In this document: positions 7,608 to 15,223 of the stretch, one piece after another
Layout: every line of letters begins with the position of its first letter
Position numbering within the stretch: position 1 is the stretch's first letter
Origin: CAYQLT01 sp964418425
GTDB lineage: Bacteria > Bacillota > Limnochordia > Limnochordales > Geochordaceae
Length of the DNA: 30,200 nucleotides
Direction: 5' to 3'
Assembly: GCA_964418425.1 (NCBI GenBank)
Contig: CAYQLT010000028.1
Location: 1 to 30,200 of the forward strand
The notes under the pieces: generated by a model
Told to the model about the DNA's origin: nothing
What the model saw: the letters and a program-made list of their open reading frames with translations, nothing else
Databases searched by the model: none
Program-made: the position numbers and the translations under genes

Positions 7608-8054
7608 TCACCCCAAAAGCCGCCACAGCAGGGCCACAAGGCCCGAGGCCACCAGCGGCCCGGCCGGCAGCCCACCCAGCAAGGCCACCCCGGCCAGCGA
7701 GCCGGCCACCAGTCCCAGCAACGCCTCCGGGCGGGCCTGCATGAGGGCCAACCCGTCGGCCGCGAGGCGAGTGGAGGCGATCCCCACCACCACGCTGATG
7801 ACACCCAGCTTCGTGGAAAACAGCCGGCTCACCACCTCGCCGGCCGGCACGGTTCCGGCGGCAATGGGCAACAGCAGGCCCAATACCAGGAAGAGCACCC
7901 CCAGCTCCACGCTGTGGCGCAGCGCCGCCTGAAGCATTCCGGCGGGCGCGGCTTCCCGCAGGAGCAGGGCGAGGGCTGCCGCCAGCCCCACCGCGTGGTT
8001 GCCCCCGGCAAGCCCTCCGGCGAACAGAGCGACCATGAGCAGCCACTCACCCAC
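7608..8054 (-). CDS. DUF441 family small integral membrane protein
   Basis: A 148-residue hydrophobic protein with about four or five membrane segments, of the DUF441 (YeaL/YtwI) family. The recognisable core runs VELGVLFLVLGLLLPIAAG, then LGVISVVVGIASTRLAADG, then VAGSLAGVALLGGLPAGPLV, ending in GLVALLWRLLG. These match the family's conserved glycines and 'GPL.A.G' end. No biochemical function is established. GTG at 8054 gives the family's usual ~150 residues, with a G-rich site about 12 bases upstream. ATG at 8036 is an alternative. The open frame continues upstream, but that part overlaps the divergent MIP18 promoter and looks non-coding. The stop lies 44 bases before the abrB -35. Confidence 0.85.
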   Translation of the reverse strand: MGEWLLMVALFAGGLAGGNHAVGLAAALALLLREAAPAGMLQAALRHSVELGVLFLVLGLLLPIAAGTVPAGEVVSRLFSTKLGVISVVVGIASTRLAADGLALMQARPEALLGLVAGSLAGVALLGGLPAGPLVASGLVALLWRLLG

Positions 8055-8132
8055 GGCGATGCATCGCCCGCCCCCTCGCGACCCGCCACAGTTGTCCTCG
8101 CGGTGATGCTTATGCGGGCGTCTGCGGCGCTT

Positions 8133-8141
8133 TGGTATAAT
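8133..8141 (+). promoter_or_regulatory. Extended -10 promoter for the MIP18-ppa pair
   Basis: TGG-TATAAT (8133-8141) is an extended -10 (TGn plus consensus hexamer), which can work without a -35. No good -35 is visible. The start site would be near 8148, about 35 bases before the preferred GTG at 8182. Confidence 0.65.
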
Positions 8142-8181
8142 GCCGGTATCCCGCGGCAAGACGCCGCCAGGTGAGGGGGGC

Positions 8182-8490
8182 GTGGGCCCCGTGGTGACCG
8201 AAGAGGCGGTGCGGGAAGCCCTTCGCACCGTGGTGGACCCCGAGCTGGGCATCAACGTGGTCGACCTGGGGCTGGTCTACGGCATCCAGATCGATGGCGG
8301 CAAGGTTCAGGTTCGCATGACGCTTACGGCCATCGGCTGCCCGCTGGCCTTCATGGTGCACCAGATGGTGGACCAGGCGGTGCGGCAGGTGCCGGGCGTG
8401 GAGTCCGTGGAGGTGGAGCTGGTCTGGGATCCTCCCTGGAGCCCCGACCGCATGAGCGAGGAGGCCAGGGCGCTTCTGGGTTTTTGGTGA
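8182..8490 (+). CDS. MIP18/DUF59 family iron-sulfur assembly protein (SufT/PaaD-like)
   Basis: A 102-residue single-domain protein with the MIP18 family hallmark VVDPELGINVVDLGLVYG at residues 17-34, followed by VQVRMTLTAIGCPLAF with its conserved Cys. Relatives include SufT, the phenylacetate oxygenase accessory PaaD and the CIA factor MIP18, all linked to maturation of iron-sulfur proteins. With no suf or paa genes nearby, the general Fe-S role is preferred. An ATG at 8140 is in frame but overlaps the -10 hexamer, so it cannot be the start from that promoter. GTG 8182 (AGGTGAGG at 8169-8176) or GTG 8191 are the likely starts. The gene is followed after a short gap by ppa, forming an apparent two-gene operon. 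Confidence 0.88.
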   Translation: MGPVVTEEAVREALRTVVDPELGINVVDLGLVYGIQIDGGKVQVRMTLTAIGCPLAFMVHQMVDQAVRQVPGVESVEVELVWDPPWSPDRMSEEARALLGFW

Positions 8491-8512
8491 GGCGGGCATG
8501 GAGGGCCGAACC

Positions 8513-9037
8513 ATGGGGATTCGGTCGCCCGCAGCCCCGCGGCAGCTGACGGTAGTCATCGAGGTGCCCAAGGGCTGCCAGAACAAGTACGAGTTCGACT
8601 CCTCAACCGGGCGGCTGGTGCTCAACCGGGTCCTCTACTCGCCCCTGCATTACCCGGGCGAGTACGGATTCGTGCCGGACACCCTGGCCGAGGATGGCGA
8701 TCCCCTGGACGCGCTGGTCATGTCCACCATTGCCACATTTCCCGGATGTGTGGTGCCCACCCGGGTGCTGGGAGCACTGGACATGCGCGACGAAAAGGGG
8801 CCGGACACCAAGATCCTCGCGGTGGTCAGTGTGGATCCCCGCCTCGATGAGATCGGCTGTCTCGCCGACGTGCCCCACCATTTCCTGCGGGAAGTGGAGC
8901 ACTTCTTCCGCGTCTACAAGGAGCTTGAGGGCAAGGGCTGCGAGATCCAGGGCTGGCGTGGCGAGGCCGAGGCGTGGGCCATCGTCGAGGAGGCCCGCCG
9001 GCGCCATCAGGTCTCGACGGGCCTCCTCTCCCCTTGA
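8513..9037 (+). CDS. ppa: Inorganic pyrophosphatase, family I
   Basis: A 174-residue soluble pyrophosphatase that hydrolyses PPi to two phosphates and drives biosynthetic reactions forward. The family signature DGDPLDALV (Asp61, Asp63, Asp66) binds the catalytic metals. Other active-site elements are visible: VIEVPKG, NKYEFD, HYPGEYGFVPDTL and DTKILAVVSVDP. Length is normal for bacterial family I enzymes. ATG at 8513 is preferred to ATG 8498 because GGAGGG (8500-8505) lies seven bases upstream, while 8498 has its ribosome site too close. The gene is cotranscribed with the MIP18 gene and ends only 8 bases from the convergent tatD stop, with no hairpin between them. Confidence 0.95.
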   Translation: MGIRSPAAPRQLTVVIEVPKGCQNKYEFDSSTGRLVLNRVLYSPLHYPGEYGFVPDTLAEDGDPLDALVMSTIATFPGCVVPTRVLGALDMRDEKGPDTKILAVVSVDPRLDEIGCLADVPHHFLREVEHFFRVYKELEGKGCEIQGWRGEAEAWAIVEEARRRHQVSTGLLSP

Positions 9038-9045
9038 AGGCGCTG

Positions 9046-9846
9046 TCACGGGCTGTCCAATCGTCCCTTGAAGAGCCGGCCGGCGCTGGCCGTGGTGGAG
9101 GCGGCCACCTGCTGCGGCGAACGCCGGAACAGCCGGGCCAACCACGTTGCCACTTCGGCGACCCGGGCCGGCTCGTTGCGCTGGCCTCGATAGGGGACGG
9201 GCGCCAGATACGGGGCGTCGGTCTCCAGGACGAGGCGGTCCGGGGGCAATGTGGCGACCAGCTGGCGAAGGCTCTCTGCGTTCTTGAAAGTGAGCATCCC
9301 GCCCACGCCCAGGTGCAGGCCGAGGGAAAGCGCGCGCCAGGCCTGGTCGGAGGTGCCGGCGAAAGCGTGCAACACGCCGGAGCGCACTCCCAGCACCTCC
9401 ACCAGCCGCAGCACGTCCTCCACCGCCTCCCGGGTATGGAGAATCACGGGAAGGTCAAGCTCCAGGGCCAACTCCAGCTGGCGGGCCAGAACCCGCTGCT
9501 GGGTGACGGGCGGGGCGAAGCCGTAGTGGTAGTCCAGCCCGACCTCCCCCACCGCCACCACCTCCGGGCAGCCCGCAAGCCGGCGCAGCTCCTGCAAGGT
9601 CTCTTTCAGGTCACCGGCCCGCATCGCCTCGTGGGGGTGCACCCCGACTGCCGCCCAGACCCTGGCCGCCGGCCCGTCGGCCTGCCGGTAGCGGCGCGCG
9701 ATGGCCACGGCGCGCCGGGAGCTGGCCAGGCTGGAGCCGCAGGTGACCACCTCGTGCACCCCGGCCTCCCGGGCCCGCCGCAGCACCGAATCCAGATCCT
9801 CGTCGAAGCGCGGGTCGTCCAGGTGGGCGTGGGTGTCCACCAGCAC
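9046..9846 (-). CDS. tatD: TatD family metal-dependent hydrolase
   Basis: A 266-residue TIM-barrel amidohydrolase of the TatD/YcfH family, linked to 3'-5' DNase activity and probably D-aminoacyl-tRNA deacylation. Metal ligands are visible: the HxH of VDTHAHLDD (His6, His8), the Glu of AVGEVGLDYHY, His in PVILHTREA, His in GVLHAFAG and Asp in LVLETDAPYLAP. The start is GTG at 9846, which places VLVDTHAH at the N-terminus as usual. The ribosome site (GGTGAAGAG) is weak, suggesting coupling to metG, which ends 77 bases upstream. The metG-tatD order is the same as in Bacillus, so both probably share the Met T-box transcript. Confidence 0.93.
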   Translation of the reverse strand: MLVDTHAHLDDPRFDEDLDSVLRRAREAGVHEVVTCGSSLASSRRAVAIARRYRQADGPAARVWAAVGVHPHEAMRAGDLKETLQELRRLAGCPEVVAVGEVGLDYHYGFAPPVTQQRVLARQLELALELDLPVILHTREAVEDVLRLVEVLGVRSGVLHAFAGTSDQAWRALSLGLHLGVGGMLTFKNAESLRQLVATLPPDRLVLETDAPYLAPVPYRGQRNEPARVAEVATWLARLFRRSPQQVAASTTASAGRLFKGRLDSP

Positions 9847-9923
9847 CGCTGCGCCGGGCTCTTCACCGGGCCCCGGCCGGATCCGGTGACCCGCCTCGGG
9901 CTGCTCTGCCGACACGGCCACGG

Positions 9924-11915
9924 CTAACGAACCCGGCTTCCGGCCGGAAGCGGGCCGTCCAGGGTGACCAGGCTCAGCGATCCGTCGGGCGCCACCCCCG
10001 CCAGAAGCATCCCCTCGGACAGCTCGCCCCGAAGCCGGGCCGGCTTCAGGTTGGCCACCACCACGATAAGCCGCCCTACCAGCTGCTCGGGCCGATAATG
10101 GGCGGCAATCCCGGCCACCACCTGGCGGGGGCGTCCCTCCCCCAGGTCCACCCGCAGCTTCAGCAGCCGGTCCGCCCCCTTCACCGCTTCCGCCTGCAGT
10201 ACCCGGCCCACCCGCAGATCCAGGCGGCCGAACTCTTCGATGCTGACGAGCCCGGAAGCCGCCTGCTCGGTGGCCGGTGTCCCGCCTGTGGCCTCGCCGG
10301 CCGCCCGGTGCCCCGGCGATGCAGAGGGCTCCCCTGGCTCTGCGGGGGGCTCGTAGGACGTCTCCGGCGTCTCCAGGATGCGGGGAAACAGCGGGTCGCC
10401 ACGGCGCACCCGCGTGCCCGGCCGGATCCGGCCCCAACGCAGATCCTCAAACCGGAAGCTCTCCACCGGCTGCTCCATGCCCAGTTGCTCCCAAATGCGC
10501 CGTCCTGTCTTGGGCAAAAACGGCGCCACCAGCAGCGCGGTCACCCGAAGGGCCTCCGCCAGCTGGTACAGCACGGTGGCCAGCCGCCGCTCGGCAGACG
10601 GATCGCTGGCGCGGCGGCGGGCCAGGGCCCAGGGCTCGTTTTGGTCGATGTATTTGTTGGCGCGGGCCACAAAGCGCCAGATGGCGGCCAGCGCCTCGTG
10701 AAGGTTCAGCGCGGCCATATGGGCTTTTGCCTCGCCGGCCACCTGCTCGGCCAGCGCCTGCAGTTCCCGGTCGGCTGCGGCCGGCTCGGAAGGCTGCGGC
10801 ACCTTGCCCCCCGCATAGCGTTCCAGCATGGTCAGGCTGCGGTAGACCAGGTTGCCCAGGTCGTTGGCCAGGTCGGCGTTGATGCGCTCCACCAGCGCGT
10901 CCTCGGAGAAGTTGCCGTCCTGGCCGAAGGAGACCTCCCGCAGCAGGAAGTAGCGGATGGCGTCGGAGCCGTAGCGGCCGATGAGCACGATGGGGTCCAC
11001 CACGTTACCGCGCGACTTGCTCATCTTGGCCTGGTCGAACAGCAGCCACCCGTGGCCGAAGACCTGCCGGGGAAGGGGCAGGTCGGCCGCCATGAGGATG
11101 ATGGGCCAGATGATGGTGTGAAAGCGCACGATCTCCTTGCCCACCAGGTGCACGTCGGCGGGCCAGTAACGTCGGAACTTCTCGTCGTCGTGCAGGTAGC
11201 CCACCCCGGTCAGGTAGTTGATGAGCGCGTCGAACCAAACGTAGACCACATGGCGGTCGTCGCCGGGTACGGGGATACCCCAGTCAAAGGTGGTGCGGGA
11301 GACGGACAGGTCCTCAAGCCCCTGTTTGAGGAACGCGATCATCTCGTTGCGCCGGGTGGGCGGCTGGATGAACTCGGGGTGGCTTTCGATGTACTGGAGC
11401 AAGCGATCCGCGTAGCGAGAGATCCGGAAAAAGTAGCTTTCCTCCCGGACCCGTTCCACCGGGCGGCCGCAGTCCGGGCACTTGCCGTCGGCCAGCTTGC
11501 TTTCGGGCCAGAAGGTCTCGCACGGAACGCAGTACCAGCCCTCGTAGACGTCCTTGTAGATGTCGCCCTTGCGCCGGATGGTGTCGAAGATGTGCTGAAC
11601 CACCCGGTGGTGCTCGGGGTCGGTGGTGCGGATGAAGCCGTCGTAAGAGATGTCCAGCCGCTCCCACAGGTCCTTGAAGGTGGCGACGATGCCGTCCACA
11701 TAGCCCTTGGGGGTCAGGCCCCGCTGGGTGGCGATGCGCTGGATCTTCTGGCCGTGCTCGTCGGAGCCGGTCAGGAAGAAGACGTCGTCGCCCAGGAACC
11801 GGTGCCAGCGCGCCAGCGCATCGGCGGCGGTGGTGGTGTAGGCATGGCCGATGTGCAGCCGGTCGCTGGGGTAGTAGATGGGTGTGGTGATGTAAAACTT
11901 GCCCTGTGAGGCCAT
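9924..11915 (-). CDS. metG: Methionyl-tRNA synthetase with C-terminal tRNA-binding domain
   Basis: A 663-residue class I synthetase that charges tRNA-Met. The HIGH motif is at 21-24 (RLHIGHAYTTT) and KMSKS near 297 (AKMSKSRGNVVDP). A zinc knuckle with two CxxC pairs (CVPC ... CPDC) lies near residues 125-150 in the connective domain. The anticodon-binding helical domain follows. After a Pro/Ala-rich linker, the protein ends with a Trbp111/EMAP-like OB-fold (DLRVGRVLQAEAVKGADRLL, VVANLKPARLRGELSEGMLL). The ATG at 11915 follows AGGAAGGG. An upstream in-frame extension exists but crosses the leader terminator and is rejected. Expression should be controlled by uncharged tRNA-Met through the T-box leader. 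Confidence 0.97.
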   Translation of the reverse strand: MASQGKFYITTPIYYPSDRLHIGHAYTTTAADALARWHRFLGDDVFFLTGSDEHGQKIQRIATQRGLTPKGYVDGIVATFKDLWERLDISYDGFIRTTDPEHHRVVQHIFDTIRRKGDIYKDVYEGWYCVPCETFWPESKLADGKCPDCGRPVERVREESYFFRISRYADRLLQYIESHPEFIQPPTRRNEMIAFLKQGLEDLSVSRTTFDWGIPVPGDDRHVVYVWFDALINYLTGVGYLHDDEKFRRYWPADVHLVGKEIVRFHTIIWPIILMAADLPLPRQVFGHGWLLFDQAKMSKSRGNVVDPIVLIGRYGSDAIRYFLLREVSFGQDGNFSEDALVERINADLANDLGNLVYRSLTMLERYAGGKVPQPSEPAAADRELQALAEQVAGEAKAHMAALNLHEALAAIWRFVARANKYIDQNEPWALARRRASDPSAERRLATVLYQLAEALRVTALLVAPFLPKTGRRIWEQLGMEQPVESFRFEDLRWGRIRPGTRVRRGDPLFPRILETPETSYEPPAEPGEPSASPGHRAAGEATGGTPATEQAASGLVSIEEFGRLDLRVGRVLQAEAVKGADRLLKLRVDLGEGRPRQVVAGIAAHYRPEQLVGRLIVVVANLKPARLRGELSEGMLLAGVAPDGSLSLVTLDGPLPAGSRVR

Positions 11916-12076
11916 CGCTAACCCTTCCTTCTGCACGGGGGTGCAGGTATTGGGATGCCGTTGGGCCGGGCCGTGGCGCGCGGCGCCCTCCTGCGTCCGG
12001 CCCCGCCAAGCTTTCGCGCTCTGCATTCGTGGTCGACCCTGGCGGTGGGCTGCGGCCCTTGGCCGCCAGGACCATT

Positions 12077-12168
12077 GAAAAGGCCCCTCACCTCCGATCC
12101 GCCCTGAACCCGGCCCGGGCCTGGACAGGCGCCTGGCCGGGCGATCCGGATCGGGGGCGAAGGGCCTT
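12077..12168 (-). terminator. Regulated terminator of the metG T-box
   Basis: The - strand arms 12168-12147 and 12101-12080 (22 bases each) pair almost continuously, with one mismatch and two G-T pairs. The enclosed 45 bases fold further (CCCGGCC with GGCCGGG). TTTTC follows directly on the - strand (12081-12077). The 5' arm starts about 10 bases downstream of the T-box core, as needed for competition with the antiterminator. Confidence 0.8.
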
Positions 12169-12501
12169 GTGGCCCCGCGCGGTACCACCCCGGCTTCGCC
12201 GATGCCTCGCGGCAAAGCGGCCTCCACGGGTACGCCGGAAACCTGTCGGCTGGCAGGTCCCCTTGATACCCTGGCGCTGTAGCGGTCGCCAACCGGCTTG
12301 ACCTACTGGCCCCGGCAGAGAGGCCCCGGCGCACCGCCGTCCCGGGAGGCGCTCACCATCTGCCGCAGGCGTTGGGCACAAGCAGCTCGGAGGCCATGTT
12401 GGGCAGGCCCTGACCGCCGGCTCGCACCGCCCCGGCTCGCTGGGGGCCGGTCTCCTGCCTACTCGCTCCCCGTCATCGCCACAAACCCGGTTTATACTGG
12501 T
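12077..12501 (-). promoter_or_regulatory. T-box leader (Met specifier) upstream of metG
   Basis: Read on the - strand, all main T-box parts can be found. Stem I begins with GATGACGGGGAGCGAGTAGG (the conserved AGTA is at 12463-12460). It continues with the apical AGCGAGCCGGGGCGGTGCGA (12442 downward) and then CCCAACATGGCCTCCGAG, in which the specifier codon is ATG at 12397-12395, matching methionine. The antiterminator core GGGTGGTACCGCG, the T-box sequence itself, is at 12190-12178. A long terminator ends in TTTTC near 12077. When tRNA-Met is uncharged it should pair with ATG and the T-box bulge and allow read-through into metG and tatD. The 5' boundary is set by the promoter at 12510-12539. 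Confidence 0.88.
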
Positions 12502-12509
12502 GTGGGAGT

Positions 12510-12539
12510 ATTGTGGGCCGGGGCTCCGGGGCATGTCAA
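12510..12539 (-). promoter_or_regulatory. Sigma-A promoter of the metG T-box transcript
   Basis: A consensus TTGACA (12539-12534) is followed after 18 bases by CACAAT (12515-12510). Transcription from about 12503 would begin just before T-box stem I, which supports both calls. The -10 is weak, as is usual for a T-box gene with a strong -35. Confidence 0.7.
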
Positions 12540-12629
12540 GAGGCCCCCGGGGCGACCGGCATAAGCCCCGCTGCGTGCGCTCGGGGATCGGCCGGCGCCG
12601 CGGGGGAGAACGGGGAAGGGGGCGGCGGC

Positions 12630-13328
12630 ATGCTTTTGGCCAGGCTTCGGGCGGAGGTGGTCGGCGTCGGCCGGCGGCTTGTGGCCATGGGACTGGTGGT
12701 GGGCACCCAGGGCAACGTCAGCGCCCGCGACCGAGAGAGCGGGTTGATTGCCATCTCCCCTTCGGGGATGGACTACGAGCGCATCGAGGCGGACGATGTG
12801 ACCGTGGTGGACCTGAAGGGCCGGCCGGTCCAGGGGATCCGGCGGCCGTCCACCGAGCTTCCCACCCACCTGGCCATCTACCGGCATCGCCCGGACGTGG
12901 GGGCCATCGTCCACACCCATTCCACCTACGCGACGGTCCTGGCGGTGCTGGGCTGGCCCCTGCCGCCGTTTCTGGGTGAAGGGGCCGCCGTTCTCGGCGG
13001 GGAGGTGCGGGTGGCCGAATACGCCACCACGGGTTCGGAACTTTTGGGGCGCTACGCCGTCGAAGCCCTGGAGGGACGGCAGGCGGCCCTTTTGAAAAGC
13101 CACGGCGTGATCGCTGTGGGCGATGATCTGCGGGAGGCGCTCCATGCGGCCTGGGTGCTGGAGTGGGCCGCGCGCATCTACTGGGCGGCCCGAGTCGCCG
13201 GGCCGGTGCCGGAGCTGCCCCCGGACGAGGTGCTTCGCATCCGGCAGGGTTACCTGACCAACTACGGGCAAAAGCCGAGGCTGGCGCGCCAGAAGCTGGA
13301 GGTGGAGCCGGCGGATGGCGTCCGATGA
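12630..13328 (+). CDS. Class II aldolase/adducin family protein (L-fuculose-phosphate aldolase-like)
   Basis: A 232-residue zinc-dependent class II aldolase of the FucA/AraD fold. Visible features are the phosphate-binding GTQGNVSAR at 25-33, SPSGMDYERI, the catalytic Glu76 (PSTELPTH) and three zinc histidines (HTHS, His95 and His97; KSHGV, His158). Family members cleave sugar 1-phosphates to dihydroxyacetone phosphate plus an aldehyde, or epimerise ribulose 5-phosphate. The substrate cannot be told from sequence, and no fucose, arabinose or methionine-salvage genes are adjacent. ATG at 12630 is chosen because GGGGAAGGGGG lies just upstream. The open frame further upstream overlaps the metG promoter and is low complexity. 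The gene overlaps nadE by 14 bases. Confidence 0.88.
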   Translation: MLLARLRAEVVGVGRRLVAMGLVVGTQGNVSARDRESGLIAISPSGMDYERIEADDVTVVDLKGRPVQGIRRPSTELPTHLAIYRHRPDVGAIVHTHSTYATVLAVLGWPLPPFLGEGAAVLGGEVRVAEYATTGSELLGRYAVEALEGRQAALLKSHGVIAVGDDLREALHAAWVLEWAARIYWAARVAGPVPELPPDEVLRIRQGYLTNYGQKPRLARQKLEVEPADGVR

Positions 13329-15159
13329 CCGCCTGCGCATCGCGCTGGGACAGTTCAACGCCACGGTGGGGGACCTGCGGGACAACTCCCGCCGCATGGT
13401 GGAGATGGCCGAGCAGGCGTACCGGGCCGGCGCGGAGATCGTGGCCTTTCCGGAGCTGGCCCTGACCGGGTATCCCCCTGAGGATCTGGTCCTGCGACCC
13501 AGTTTCTTGCGGGACAACCGCCGGGCGCTCGGGGAGCTGGCGGGGAAACTTCCGCCCATCCTTGCCATCGTGGGGTTCGTGGACGAGCAGGATGACATCT
13601 ACAATGCGGCGGCCATCATCGGCGGGGGCGAGGTTCGGGCCGTCTGCCACAAGGCTCTGCTGCCCAACTACGGGGTCTTTGACGAGTTCCGGTATTTCGA
13701 GGCGGGACGGCGGGCGCTGGTGCTGGCCTACGGGGCATATCGGATCGGCGTCAACATCTGCGAGGACATCTGGTACCCCGACGGGCCCACCCGCCTGCAA
13801 AGCCTGGTGGGTGGAGCGCAGGTCATCGTCAACCTTTCCAGCTCGCCCTACCACATGGGCAAGATCGGGGACCGGGAGCGCATGCTGGCCACCCGGGCGG
13901 CCGACTACCGGGTCGCGCTGGCGTACGTCAACCTGGTGGGAGGCCAGGACGAGCTGGTCTTCGACGGCACCAGCGTGGTGATGGACGAGGAGGGGCGGGT
14001 GATCGCGCGGGCCCCCTCGTTCCAGGAGGCGCTGCTGGTGGCCGACGTGCGGCCCGCTTCCGTCTTTCACCGCCGCCTGCTGGATCCCCGCCGCCGGCAG
14101 CAGAAGCTGTGGCTGGAGCAGCAGGCGGCGGGCCCTCGCCTGGAGGTTGTACCCATAGATCCGGCGTGGGTGCGACCCCAGCGCGGACAACGGGGCGAGC
14201 CTGTCCGGGTCGGCCCGGACTCGTCCGGGCCGGGCGGCGAGGGCCCCAGCAGCGCGACGGGGACGGCGCAGGGGGCGTTTGAGGGCGTGGCGCCGCTTCT
14301 GGGGCCAGAAGAAGAGGTGTACCGGGCTTTGGCGCTGGGGTTGCGGGATTACGTCCGCAAGAACCGGTTTGACACCGTGGTGGTGGGGCTCTCCGGTGGC
14401 ATTGATTCGTCCCTGGTGGCCACGGTGGCCCGCGACGCCCTGGGCCCGCAGCACGTGGTGGGGGTGGCCATGCCCTCGCGCTTTTCCTCGGAGCACAGCC
14501 TGCGCGATGCGCGGGAGCTGGCCCGCCGGTTGGGCATCCGCTTCGAGGTGATCGACATCGAGCCGGTCTTCAACGCCTTCGAACGAACCCTGGCTCCCCT
14601 GTTCGCCGGCCGCCCCTTCGACGTGGCCGAGGAGAACCTCCAGGCTCGCATTCGGGGAACCCTCCTGATGGCGCTTTCCAACAAGTTCGGGTGGCTGGTG
14701 GTGGCCACGGGCAACAAGAGCGAGATGAGCGTGGGCTACGGTACCCTCTACGGGGACATGGCAGGCGGGTTCGCCCTCATCAAGGATGTGCCCAAGACCC
14801 TGGTCTATCGCCTGGCCCGCTGGCGCAACGGGCAACCCGATGGGCCGGTGATCCCCGACCCCGTGCTGGAGAAGGCGCCGTCGGCCGAACTGCGGCCCAA
14901 CCAGAAGGATACGGACAGCCTGCCACCCTACGAGGTGCTGGATCCCATCGTGGCTGCCTACGTGGAGCAGGATCAGGACGTGGCGAGCCTGGTGGCTGCC
15001 GGCTTTGACCCCCTGGTGGCGCAGCGGGTGGCAGCCATGATCGTGCGAAACGAGTATAAGCGCCGCCAGACGGCGCCGGGGGTCAAGATCACCCCCCGGG
15101 CCTTCGGCCGGGACTGGCGCTTTCCCATCACCAACCGCTACGTGGAGCCGGCCGACTGA
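13315..15159 (+). CDS. nadE: Glutamine-dependent NAD+ synthetase
   Basis: A 614-residue two-domain enzyme that amidates nicotinic acid adenine dinucleotide to NAD+, using glutamine as nitrogen source. The N-terminal nitrilase-fold glutaminase has the triad Glu47 (FPELALTGYPP), Lys113 (CHKALLPNYGVFDE) and Cys149 (GVNICEDIW). A linker of about 60 residues, low in complexity and rich in Gly/Ser/Pro, follows near 290-330. The C-terminal synthetase domain carries the P-loop SGGIDSSL near 360, ATGNKSEMSVGYGTLYGDMA and EKAPSAELRPNQKDTDSLP. ATG at 13315 has GGAGGTGG nine bases upstream, within the aldolase gene, so the pair is translationally linked. The carrying of both domains means no separate amidotransferase is needed. 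Confidence 0.96.
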   Translation: MASDDRLRIALGQFNATVGDLRDNSRRMVEMAEQAYRAGAEIVAFPELALTGYPPEDLVLRPSFLRDNRRALGELAGKLPPILAIVGFVDEQDDIYNAAAIIGGGEVRAVCHKALLPNYGVFDEFRYFEAGRRALVLAYGAYRIGVNICEDIWYPDGPTRLQSLVGGAQVIVNLSSSPYHMGKIGDRERMLATRAADYRVALAYVNLVGGQDELVFDGTSVVMDEEGRVIARAPSFQEALLVADVRPASVFHRRLLDPRRRQQKLWLEQQAAGPRLEVVPIDPAWVRPQRGQRGEPVRVGPDSSGPGGEGPSSATGTAQGAFEGVAPLLGPEEEVYRALALGLRDYVRKNRFDTVVVGLSGGIDSSLVATVARDALGPQHVVGVAMPSRFSSEHSLRDARELARRLGIRFEVIDIEPVFNAFERTLAPLFAGRPFDVAEENLQARIRGTLLMALSNKFGWLVVATGNKSEMSVGYGTLYGDMAGGFALIKDVPKTLVYRLARWRNGQPDGPVIPDPVLEKAPSAELRPNQKDTDSLPPYEVLDPIVAAYVEQDQDVASLVAAGFDPLVAQRVAAMIVRNEYKRRQTAPGVKITPRAFGRDWRFPITNRYVEPAD

Positions 15160-15194
15160 TGGCTCCCAGCAAGCCGCCCGGCAAGCCCCAGGAA

Positions 15195-15218
15195 CCCGGC
15201 TGCGCACATGCGGCCGGG
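15195..15218. terminator. Hairpin between convergent nadE and DUF1015-like gene
   Basis: A 10-bp stem (arms 15195-15204 and 15209-15218, two G-T pairs) closes a CACA loop in the 64-base gap between convergent genes. There is no T-run, so efficiency is uncertain. Confidence 0.45.
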
Positions 15219-15223
15219 ACGCT

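Noticed and set aside
8140..8181. ATG at 8140 as start of the MIP18 protein
   Set aside because: It overlaps the TATAAT hexamer (8136-8141), so a transcript from that promoter would not contain it.
11314..12075. A - strand ORF with GGAGGTGAG and ATG just after the T-box terminator
   Set aside because: It overlaps metG in another frame and has no recognisable domain. The GGAGGTGAG belongs to the 3' arm of the terminator stem.
12178..12300. ATC-containing loops (e.g. GGTATCAAGG) as an isoleucine specifier
   Set aside because: The position relative to the T-box core is wrong. The conserved stem I motifs lie further upstream and present ATG at 12397-12395.
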